Positions 1-6,639 of a stretch of DNA of 64,000 bases are shown one piece after another; position 1 is the stretch's first letter, and each line of letters opens with the position of its first letter. Below the pieces are notes generated by a model, which ran no database searches, was not told the DNA's origin, and saw nothing but the letters and a program-made list of their open reading frames with translations. The DNA comes from Paenibacillus albus (GTDB taxonomy: Bacteria > Bacillota > Bacilli > Paenibacillales > Paenibacillaceae). Location of the stretch: NCBI RefSeq assembly GCF_003952225.1, contig NZ_CP034437.1, forward strand, positions 6,429,001 to 6,493,000, given 5' to 3'. Both the position numbers and the translations under genes were made by a program.

Positions 1-1576
1 TGCCCCAAGTTTGACCGATCTTCGTATTCGCAATGCCTTCCTCGGAGTTGCCCGTCGGATCGATCTGGTCGAATTGCGAGAAGCTTGTCGTCTTGCCCTT
101 CGTCCAATCTTCCATTTGCTTGGAAGGCTCCACGCTTGGCGGCGCCCACTGCAGGTTCATGTTCGTGTCCATCAGCATCCAGAACGTATACGATGCGCCG
201 TATTTCTTATCGAACGCGGAGCGGTCTTTGTTGAGCAGCTCAAGCACTTCCGGCTTGAATGTCGCCTTGCCGTCCACTTCATCGTACGTCTCGCCCGGAA
301 TACCCATGTACAAGTCTTTGTTGCCTTCTTCACTGATGAGGTAGCTCAGGAACTTGATGGCTCTTGCTTTGTCCTTCACGTTCTTCGAGATGAGCGTTAC
401 CGTCCAGCCAGAGATGCCAGGGCCGGACAAGGTTGGCGGATCTTGCGCTTCATCGCCAGGTCCGTCTATCGCGATGTATACGGAGTTCGGGTCTTTCGCG
501 TACAGCGCATTCTGTTGAGCGGCAAAGTCACTGCGTTGATACAGCATTGCGAAGTAACGGCCTTGCGCAATTTTCTCTTCCATTTGCGGACGTTTGTCGA
601 TGAAGATGTCCTTCGCGAGCAAGCCCATTTCATTCGCTTTGCGGAACGTCTTCAGCCAGCCGAGGTATTCAGCATCCGTGCGGCGGTCGTACAGCTTGCC
701 ATCCTTCTCGTATGGCACAGCCAGGAAGTTCTGCAGGTAACCTTCAAGCGAGTAGTTGCCTGTCTCTGTGAATTCATGCAAGCCGAGCGGAATGAGCGGC
801 TGCCCGTTTACTTCAGGGAACTTCTCTTTAGCCAGCTTCAGCGCGTTCAGGAACCCTTCCTTCGTGCGCATGTCCGGCTTGCCGAGCGCTTCGTACATAT
901 CTTTGCGAACGACGAACGTTTGGTTCGACGTGTAATCTCCGGAGAACTTCTCAAAATCCTTCGGCGACGACGACGCATTCGGATAGCCGTAGAAGTTGCC
1001 GTCCGGCTGCGTGTACCACGACGTCTTCGCGCCGTCAGCTACTTTAAAGAAGTATGGGTCGTACTGCTCTGCCAGCTTATTCAGCGGCTCTACCATTCCG
1101 CCTTCGATCATTTTCTTCACGCCGTCCTCATACCAGCCAAGCGTAATGAAGTCTGGCAGCGATCCGGAAGCAATCATCGTATTCAACTTCTCATTCTCAT
1201 TGCCTGCCGGCACGATGAAGTTGATGTTAACGCCGGTTTTCTTCGTAATGTATTGGGAAGTTGCATCTACGCCCCACTTGTTCGGGAACCAGGAGAAGTT
1301 GAGATACCAGTCGAACGTAATCGGCGACGTATCGGACTTCCAGCCCGGCTCGTCTGGGTTCGCCGCAGCTGCCGTGTTATCCGCTTTGGCATCTTTCGTT
1401 GCTGCTGTGTTGGCGTCTGTTGTTGTATTCGCGGTTTTGTTGCTGTTGTCGGTGCCGCTGTTGCTGCTCGTATTCTTGCTGTTATCGTTGCTATTGCTCG
1501 AGCAAGCTGCCATGGTGAAGACTAAAGCAAGTACCGACATGAAAGCAATGACGCGATGAAGCTTTCCTTTTCTCAT
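1..1576 (-). CDS. Extracellular solute-binding lipoprotein of a sugar ABC transporter (partial, C-terminus off the window)
   Basis: Binds an oligosaccharide or related solute outside the membrane and delivers it to the two permeases encoded just upstream. The ATG at 1576 follows a GGGGAAGAG ribosome site. The first 24 residues form a lipoprotein signal with lipobox MAAC (Cys25), followed by a Ser/Asn/Thr-rich linker to about residue 65 and then a family-1-type binding protein body. About 525 codons are readable and no stop is met before the window edge, so the gene is cut by the window, not broken. It is third in a permease-permease-binding protein order, the layout of B. subtilis lplB-lplC-lplA and many Paenibacillus transporters. 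The ATPase is not encoded here; such systems usually share MsmX. The substrate cannot be read from sequence. Confidence 0.93.
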   Translation of the reverse strand, partial: MRKGKLHRVIAFMSVLALVFTMAACSSNSNDNSKNTSSNSGTDNSNKTANTTTDANTAATKDAKADNTAAAANPDEPGWKSDTSPITFDWYLNFSWFPNKWGVDATSQYITKKTGVNINFIVPAGNENEKLNTMIASGSLPDFITLGWYEDGVKKMIEGGMVEPLNKLAEQYDPYFFKVADGAKTSWYTQPDGNFYGYPNASSSPKDFEKFSGDYTSNQTFVVRKDMYEALGKPDMRTKEGFLNALKLAKEKFPEVNGQPLIPLGLHEFTETGNYSLEGYLQNFLAVPYEKDGKLYDRRTDAEYLGWLKTFRKANEMGLLAKDIFIDKRPQMEEKIAQGRYFAMLYQRSDFAAQQNALYAKDPNSVYIAIDGPGDEAQDPPTLSGPGISGWTVTLISKNVKDKARAIKFLSYLISEEGNKDLYMGIPGETYDEVDGKATFKPEVLELLNKDRSAFDKKYGASYTFWMLMDTNMNLQWAPPSVEPSKQMEDWTKGKTTSFSQFDQIDPTGNSEEGIANTKIGQTWG

Positions 1577-1668
1577 GTGCTCTTCCCCTTTGCTTCGCTT
1601 ATTATAAGGTCATCCCCGGTGCAAGCGCTACCAGTTCCGACGAAAAACCAACTTTTGGAGCAGATGCT

Positions 1669-2556
1669 TCAGCCCTTGATCGAACCAATCATCATCCCTT
1701 TGACAAAATACTTCTGCAGGAATGGATATACCAGCACGATCGGCAGCGTAGTCACAACCATCGTCGCGAGCTTGATCGACTGCGAGGTGACGCTCTTCTG
1801 AATGCCGCCTGGCATTGCCGCCATCATCAGGTTCGAGCTCGACTGGGCAATAACGCGGTACAGGAAGGTTTGAATCGGCTGCAGATCCATGTTGTTGATG
1901 TAGATTATCCCAGTAAAATAATCATTCCATTGATACACGCCGTGGAACAGCGCAATCGTCGCGATGACCGGCATCGATACCGGGATAATGACCCGCACGA
2001 ATATGCCAAAATCGTTAGCCCCGTCAATCTTCGCCGCTTCCACAAGGCCTGACGGAATCTCCCGGAAGAATGCCAGGAAGATAATCAGATCGAAGAAATT
2101 AAACATCGCCGGAATGATATAGACGAGAAAGCTGTCCAGCAGATGCAGATCGCGAATGAGCAGGTAGTACGGAATGAGGCCTCCGCTGAAGATCATCGTA
2201 ATGATTCCAAGCAGCATGTACACCTTCCGCCCGATGAGCTCCTGTCTCGAGAACGCATAGGCGACCATTGCTGTGAAGAAGACATGCAGCACCGTACCGA
2301 CGACGGTTTTTGCCACTGTAACGCCCATTGCCTTCATAATGCCAGGATTGTTGAACACCGCCCGGAAGCTGTCGAGACTGAACAGGCGGGGCCACCAATA
2401 GATGCCGCCGCGCATCGCGTCCTGTCCTTCATTGAAGGCATTAACGAGCACGTACCAGATTGGATAGATCGTAATGAAGCAGATGACCAGCATCCCGAGG
2501 ACGTTGCCGGCATCGAAGAGAGCTTCGCCGGGAGTTCTTCTTTTGAGTAAGAGCAT
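1669..2556 (-). CDS. Carbohydrate ABC transporter permease, LplC/YtcP type
   Basis: Inner-membrane permease of the sugar transporter, 295 residues, the usual length for the family. About six hydrophobic segments are visible, starting near residue 18. The cytoplasmic EAA loop that contacts the ATPase is clear from residue 173 (EAAKIDGAN, then a run of small and basic residues and IPVSMP). A ribosome site AAAGGAGG lies about 14 bases before the ATG, which is slightly long. It lies between the LplB-like permease (about 73 bp upstream) and the binding protein (about 92 bp downstream), so the three are probably one transcript. The two permeases should form a heterodimer. Confidence 0.92.
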   Translation of the reverse strand: MLLLKRRTPGEALFDAGNVLGMLVICFITIYPIWYVLVNAFNEGQDAMRGGIYWWPRLFSLDSFRAVFNNPGIMKAMGVTVAKTVVGTVLHVFFTAMVAYAFSRQELIGRKVYMLLGIITMIFSGGLIPYYLLIRDLHLLDSFLVYIIPAMFNFFDLIIFLAFFREIPSGLVEAAKIDGANDFGIFVRVIIPVSMPVIATIALFHGVYQWNDYFTGIIYINNMDLQPIQTFLYRVIAQSSSNLMMAAMPGGIQKSVTSQSIKLATMVVTTLPIVLVYPFLQKYFVKGMMIGSIKG

Positions 2557-2629
2557 CGTTAGTGGGTAAGGCCTCCTTTATATCGTTAAAATAACGACGT
2601 CATACGGTTAAAACAGCGACTTGATACAG

Positions 2630-3604
2630 TTAAAACAACGACGTGTCGTTCAGCTTCTTCGACACTTGATTCGCGCCAAGCAGCAGGACGAGCGCAATCA
2701 CCGACTTGATCAGTCCGACTGCGGCAGAGTAGGAATAGCGGCTGCTCACGATACCAGTCTGGTAGACGTAAACGTCGATAACGTTGCTGGCGCTCTCATT
2801 GAGCGAGTTGCGCAGGACGAGAATTTGATCGAAGTTCGAGTTCAGAATGCCGCTCACCGCGAGGATGAACAGAATCGTAATCGTGCCGCTGATGCTTGGC
2901 AGGGTGACGAACCACATTTTCTGAAATCGGCCTGCTCCGTCGATTGTCGCGGCCTCGTACATTTCCGGCGATACGCCTGCGATTGCCGCAAGGTAGATGA
3001 TCGCCGACCAGCCAAGCTCTTTCCATATATCCGAAGTGATGACGATCGACCAGAAGTAGCTCGGCTCCGCCAGGTAGCTGATGGGCTCATGAATGATTCC
3101 AAGCGCCATGAGCAGATGATTGATAATGCCGACATCGGCGAGCCACGTCGTCAGAATGCCGCCGAGAATAACCCATGACAGGAAGTGCGGCAGATACGAA
3201 ATCGTTTGGACCAGTTTCTTGAGCTGGAGTGAACGAAGCTCGTTCAGGAACAGCGCGAAAATAATCGGCAGCGGAAAAGCGACCACAAGCTTGATAAGGC
3301 TCATGCCGACCGTGTTCCAAATGACGCCAGGCAGCTCATCATCGTCGAGGAATTCGCGGAAGTGCTCGAGTCCGACCCATTTCGCTTCGTGCACCGAGTG
3401 GATAATGTTGTATTCCTTGAAGGCGATGATCACGCTGTACATCGGGATGTAGTTGAAAATAATCATCCACGCCACGCCGAGCAGCGCCATTACCTGCAAA
3501 TACCTCTGGCCAGCTAACTTGCGGACCAGCTTCAGCGCCCTGACCTTCCGGCTAACCGGCTGCTGCTGCTTGGCAGACAGCTCATAACTCAAATCGGCAC
3601 TCAT
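2630..3604 (-). CDS. Carbohydrate ABC transporter permease, LplB/YteP type
   Basis: First gene of the transporter operon, 324 residues from the ATG at 3604. That start is preceded by GGAGGTC about 8 bases away. An upstream in-frame extension to 3739 crosses the presumed promoter and cre-like site and is rejected. A basic N-terminus leads into a first membrane segment (VMALLGVAWMIIFNYIPMY), followed by about five more. The EAA loop reads YEAATIDGAGRFQKMWFV. It works with the LplC-type partner downstream. The cre-like site about 70 bp upstream suggests carbon control. Confidence 0.92.
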   Translation of the reverse strand: MSADLSYELSAKQQQPVSRKVRALKLVRKLAGQRYLQVMALLGVAWMIIFNYIPMYSVIIAFKEYNIIHSVHEAKWVGLEHFREFLDDDELPGVIWNTVGMSLIKLVVAFPLPIIFALFLNELRSLQLKKLVQTISYLPHFLSWVILGGILTTWLADVGIINHLLMALGIIHEPISYLAEPSYFWSIVITSDIWKELGWSAIIYLAAIAGVSPEMYEAATIDGAGRFQKMWFVTLPSISGTITILFILAVSGILNSNFDQILVLRNSLNESASNVIDVYVYQTGIVSSRYSYSAAVGLIKSVIALVLLLGANQVSKKLNDTSLF

Positions 3605-3671
3605 GCTGGCAGACCTCCAAAAGCTTGATGATGAATTGAATGTGTTGGATAAGAATGAGGCGAATGCTTGA

Positions 3672-3685
3672 TGTAAGCACTTACA
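3672..3685. promoter_or_regulatory. cre-like / LacI-family operator in front of the sugar transporter operon
   Basis: TGTAAGCACTTACA is nearly palindromic and matches the catabolite-responsive element consensus TGWAANCGNTNWCA except that the central CG is CA. It lies 68 bp before the first permease start. It could bind CcpA or a LacI-family regulator specific to the transporter; the sequence cannot separate these. Confidence 0.55.
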
Positions 3686-3795
3686 TTCTTGCCGTGTGTT
3701 CATTGTAAGCCGGCGAGGGGTGGCAATATAAGGTCTCAAATTTTACATCGTGGCGCAAAATTTCAGGTGGGTGGAATCGTGGGAGGCGCGGGGGT

Positions 3796-4045
3796 TCGGG
3801 TGAAGCGGGGGGTCGGGCGAGGCGGGGGGTCGGGCGAGACGGTGAGTCGGGCGAGTCGGTGGGTCGGGCGAGACGGTGAGTCGGGCGAGTCGGTGGGTCG
3901 GGCGAGACGGTGAGTCGGGCGAGTCGGTGGGTCGGGCGAGTCGGTGGGTCGGGCGAGACGGTGAGTCGGACGAAGCGAGGTTCGGGTGAGACGGAGGTTC
4001 GGCGAGACGGAGGTTCGGTGAGTCGGTGAGTCGGGCGAGTCGGAG
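3796..4045. repeat. 17-bp tandem repeat array (about 14-15 units)
   Basis: Units of the form TCGGGCGAGACGGTGAG alternate with TCGGGCGAGTCGGTGGG, giving a partial 34-bp higher-order period. The first two and last four units are diverged and two of the last are 16 bp. Seventeen is not a multiple of three and no ribosome site drives a frame through it, so the Arg/Pro/Thr-rich translations seen on the minus strand are treated as spurious. The array lies between the transporter promoter region and the terminator of the GNAT gene. Strongly G-rich on the plus strand. Confidence 0.93.
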
Positions 4046-4046
4046 A

Positions 4047-4078
4047 TGAAAAAGGCTGCCCGGTAGTCGGGCAGCCTT
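4047..4078 (-). terminator. Intrinsic terminator ending the GNAT transcript
   Basis: Perfect 11-bp stem (AAGGCTGCCCG paired with CGGGCAGCCTT, 5-base loop) followed on the minus strand by a T run. It lies about 400 bp past the GNAT stop codon, so the hairpin-rich segment between them would be transcribed as a 3' untranslated tail. Confidence 0.88.
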
Positions 4079-4088
4079 GGTGGGGGCT

Positions 4089-4161
4089 GAGAGAACGTAT
4101 GTGTTCTCTCGGCTTTCTGATTGGTTAGTTTTTGCTGTTGAGAGAACGTATGCGTGCTCTC
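4089..4161. repeat. Pair of 22-bp palindromes spaced 51 bp (copy 1)
   Basis: Two 22-bp inverted repeats at 4089-4110 and 4140-4161 begin GAGAGAACGTAT and end in TTCTCTC or TGCTCTC. Their starts are 51 bp apart. The same pair with the same 51-bp spacing occurs at 17953-18025, between a terminator and another minus-strand gene. In RNA each would fold into a hairpin of up to 8 bp with a small loop. Confidence 0.9.
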
Positions 4162-4195
4162 GGAGGCATTTTGGGTGGGGAAGCTTCTTCTCAAT

Positions 4196-4450
4196 CGCCA
4201 TTCCACGCCGTTTCGGCGTCAAACGCTTGCCGAGAGCGACTTTTGCCTCTCTCGAGACGCGAAACAGCATGTTTACGGCGGGGAGAGAGGCTTTTCACTC
4301 TCTCGATCGCCATTTCACGCCGACTCGGCGTCGAACGCTTGCCGAGAGAGGCTTTTGCCTCTCTCGAGACTCGAAACGGCATGTTTACGGCGGGGAGAGA
4401 GGCTTTTCCCTCTCTCAACCGCCATTCCACGCCGACCTGGCGTCGGATGC
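4196..4450. repeat. 112-bp tandem repeat carrying GAGAG-type hairpins (copy 1)
   Basis: Units start at 4196, 4308 and 4420 (the third partial), a 112-bp period. Each full unit contains a GC-rich hairpin (ACGCCG...CGGCGT), a hairpin of the form CGAGAGAGGC-TTTT-GCCTCTCTCG (perfect 10 bp at 4343-4366) and a second GAGAGAG...CTCTCTC hairpin (4283-4304, 4395-4416). It starts just downstream of the GNAT stop codon and ends before the 22-bp palindromes. No ribosome site or consistent reading frame suggests that it codes for protein. Confidence 0.88.
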
Positions 4451-4475
4451 CTACAGAGAGAGCTCCCCCCGCCGC

Positions 4476-5054
4476 CTACAACGGACTCATCAAGCTCTCC
4501 AACCGCTCCTTGACCGACGGCCATTCGCGGTCGAGGACGCTGTAGTAGACCGAGTCGCGGATGATGCCGTTCGGCAGGATCATGTGGTTGCGCAGCACGC
4601 CTTCCTTCACGGCGCCGAGGCGCTCGATTGCCCTCTGCGATCTGGTGTTGCGCAGGTCGGTCTTCAACTGGACGCGGATCGTGCCGAGCGTCTCGAAGCA
4701 GTGCTTCAGCAGCAAATATTTGCACTCCGTATTCACGCTCGTGCGCCACACCGACGGTGTCAGCCAAGTCGAACCGATTTCGAGGCTGCGGTTAGCAGCG
4801 GAGATATCGAACAGCCGCGTGCTGCCGAGAACAGCCCCGGATGCACGGTCCTTGATGACAAACCGTACATCCCCCTGCAAGCTGAGCGCCTTGTCCACGT
4901 ATGCTTTGGCATCATCCAGCGTGGCCATCGTGCCCTGCGTAACTTCCCAAATTTCCGGGTATCGCCCGGCTTCGTACAAGCCTTCAACATGCCCATTCTC
5001 CAGCGGCTCAAGCTGAACTCGGCTGCCGGTCAGCACAATAGGTTTCACATCCAT
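4476..5054 (-). CDS. GNAT-family N-acetyltransferase (RimJ/RimL-like)
   Basis: Predicted to transfer an acetyl group from acetyl-CoA to an amine; the acceptor is not predictable. The 192 residues show the family's four-motif fold: the N-terminal LTGSRVQLEPL strand, the central IGSTWLTPSVWRTSVNTECKYLLLKHCFE region, and the acetyl-CoA-side LKTDLRNTRSQRAIERLGAVKEGVLRNH segment typical of RimJ/RimL-type enzymes. The VOC gene ends 25 bp upstream on the same strand, so co-transcription with it and the esterase is likely. Its 3' side is unusual: about 400 bp of hairpin repeats separate the stop codon from the terminator. Confidence 0.9.
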   Translation of the reverse strand: MDVKPIVLTGSRVQLEPLENGHVEGLYEAGRYPEIWEVTQGTMATLDDAKAYVDKALSLQGDVRFVIKDRASGAVLGSTRLFDISAANRSLEIGSTWLTPSVWRTSVNTECKYLLLKHCFETLGTIRVQLKTDLRNTRSQRAIERLGAVKEGVLRNHMILPNGIIRDSVYYSVLDREWPSVKERLESLMSPL

Positions 5055-5079
5055 CTATCCCACGTTTCCTCTCTATCTT

Positions 5080-5439
5080 CTATTTCGTCTGCGAGATATG
5101 CCAGCACACGCCGGCGGGATCAACGAGGTGAACCTCGCGTTTGCCCCATGGATAATCCATCGGCTCCTTCGCCCGAATCGGGTAGAGTCCCGACTTCGCA
5201 ATCACATCGATCTGCTGCCAGCAGTCATCCAAATTCTCGACTTCCAGCTCTACCATCAAGTTGTGCTGCATCTCTTGATTGTGGTAATTTTGCAGAAAAA
5301 ACTCCTGCTCACCGCTTCGGAAGATACTCAGTCCACTGTCCGAGTAGCCCTTCTCAAAGCCCAGCTCTTCAAAGAAACGCATAGCCAGCTCGTAATCCTC
5401 ACCCGATGGAATAAAAGGTCTCAACTTGATTGCTTTCAT
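5080..5439 (-). CDS. VOC (glyoxalase/bleomycin-resistance fold) family protein
   Basis: A 119-residue single-domain vicinal-oxygen-chelate protein. It has the typical start RPFIPSGEDYELAMRFFEELGF, the strand LMVELEVENLDD, and the C-terminal motif HLVDPAGVCWHI where a metal-binding residue usually lies. The ATG at 5439 is preferred because GGGGAGG lies about 12 bases upstream; the longer frame would overlap the neighbouring gene. Likely one operon with the hydrolase upstream (27-bp gap). Substrate unknown; many small members act on antibiotics or reactive metabolites. Confidence 0.85.
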   Translation of the reverse strand: MKAIKLRPFIPSGEDYELAMRFFEELGFEKGYSDSGLSIFRSGEQEFFLQNYHNQEMQHNLMVELEVENLDDCWQQIDVIAKSGLYPIRAKEPMDYPWGKREVHLVDPAGVCWHISQTK

Positions 5440-5465
5440 CGTAAACGCTCGCCTCCCCTGATAGA

Positions 5466-6479
5466 TTAAGCCAATACCCGCTTCAACCATGCCAACGCCT
5501 GCTTGCCCGAAATCTCATGCTCCCCCTCGAACAGGTCGAGCACGATTCGCTCCTCTACGCCGAGCAGCCCATAAACCGTCCGCAGCTTCTCGTACGCTTC
5601 AAGAACAGCATGCTCAGGGAAGATCGGATCGCGGGTTCCCGACTCCAGCAGCATGGGCTTTGGCGCAATCAAAGCGAGCAGATCCGGCATCTCCGCCATA
5701 AGCGACAGTCCTGGCACGAAGTTGTCGATGCAATGAGAAATCGAGAGAATGCTAGCCTTGAATGTATTCGCAAAACCGCTCACGACAACTGCCGAGATGC
5801 GATCATCGACCGCGGCAGCGAAGGAAGCGACAAGCCCGCCGCCCGAGATTCCCATTGCGCCAATCCGCTTAGCATCAACATCATCGCGCGTGAGCAAATA
5901 ATCGACGCAGCGAAGCGTCTCATACACCCGATAGCCCGCCATCGTCTGCCCCATCGCGAGCAGGAACGTCGATAGGCGGTGACAGGAGCTATATTTGTCG
6001 GCATCCTCCGCCAGCTTGCGGTCGCCAAAGCCAAGCAGCTCAGGAGCAAGCGTGAGGAAGCCCTGTTCTACAAGCTGCACGGCAAAATCCTTCTCATACC
6101 CCGGGTCGCCTGTCCGCGTCGTGCCGTCTTCGTTCAGCCCGACAATATCTTTGCTGCCATAGCCATGGCCATGCAGGGCAATAACCGCGCCATCGCCGGC
6201 TTGATACGACTTCGGAACTAACACGTACACCGGCATGAACAGCCCGCTGTACGTTTGAAGCTGAATCCGCTGACGCGTATAGCTTCCGCAATCGACGGAT
6301 TCCAGCAGCTCAGGCTGAAGCTCCGCCGCTTCCCCCGGGAAACCTCCAAGCAGCTCTACGAACCGGCTGCGCAGCCGGTCCCTCCATGCCTGCCATTCTT
6401 CTTGCGTCCCTGCTGCAAAACGTTCACTTGGCTGAACCTGATTATAGAACGATTCCAAATACGAGTCTGGATTCCACAT
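5466..6479 (-). CDS. Alpha/beta-hydrolase, acetyl-esterase-like
   Basis: A 337-residue serine hydrolase of the family found beside carbohydrate genes. The oxyanion segment VIALHGHGYGS, nucleophile elbow GISGGG (Ser near 215), acid ESGTRDPIFP and histidine EGEHEISG are all visible in order. There is no signal peptide, so it probably works in the cytoplasm, for instance removing acetyl groups from imported sugars; this role is inference from the neighbourhood. Start supported by AAAGGAGGAGCAATAG directly before the ATG. Confidence 0.85.
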   Translation of the reverse strand: MWNPDSYLESFYNQVQPSERFAAGTQEEWQAWRDRLRSRFVELLGGFPGEAAELQPELLESVDCGSYTRQRIQLQTYSGLFMPVYVLVPKSYQAGDGAVIALHGHGYGSKDIVGLNEDGTTRTGDPGYEKDFAVQLVEQGFLTLAPELLGFGDRKLAEDADKYSSCHRLSTFLLAMGQTMAGYRVYETLRCVDYLLTRDDVDAKRIGAMGISGGGLVASFAAAVDDRISAVVVSGFANTFKASILSISHCIDNFVPGLSLMAEMPDLLALIAPKPMLLESGTRDPIFPEHAVLEAYEKLRTVYGLLGVEERIVLDLFEGEHEISGKQALAWLKRVLA

Positions 6480-6579
6480 CTATTGCTCCTCCTTTGTCAT
6501 TGGCAATTCGGGGCGAGACTACAACATACTTACAACCAAGTTCGTGAAGCACAAGCTTAACTCCTCCCTATCGCATGGC

Positions 6580-6616
6580 AAAAAGCCGCCTTCTGACCAA
6601 ACGGTCAGAAGACGGC
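6580..6616 (-). terminator. Terminator after the 747-residue glycosidase-like gene
   Basis: 14-bp stem (GCCGTCTTCTGACC paired with GGTCAGAAGGCGGC, loop GTTT) followed by TTTTTG on the minus strand, 24 bp past the stop codon. Confidence 0.88.
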
Positions 6617-6639
6617 CTTCTCTCAAGCAGCAACCAAGC

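Noticed and set aside
11-1525. 504-codon open frame on the plus strand over the binding-protein gene
   Set aside because: Antisense shadow: no ribosome site, Arg/Val-rich composition, and the minus strand encodes a clear lipoprotein with lipobox.
3605-3739. 45-codon N-terminal extension of the first permease
   Set aside because: It would be translated from the cre-like site and promoter region; the ATG at 3604 has a good GGAGG site.
3743-4270. Open frames translating the 17-bp repeat into a Pro/Thr/Arg-rich repetitive peptide
   Set aside because: Repeat length is not a multiple of three, frames have no ribosome site, and they run through the GNAT terminator.
4089-4450. Hairpin arrays considered as a CRISPR
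   Set aside because: Repeats are 112 bp tandem units without unique spacers of constant size, and no cas genes are present.
4077-5384. 435-codon plus-strand frame through the hairpin array and the GNAT and VOC genes
   Set aside because: It crosses a repeat of hairpins and two well-supported minus-strand genes.
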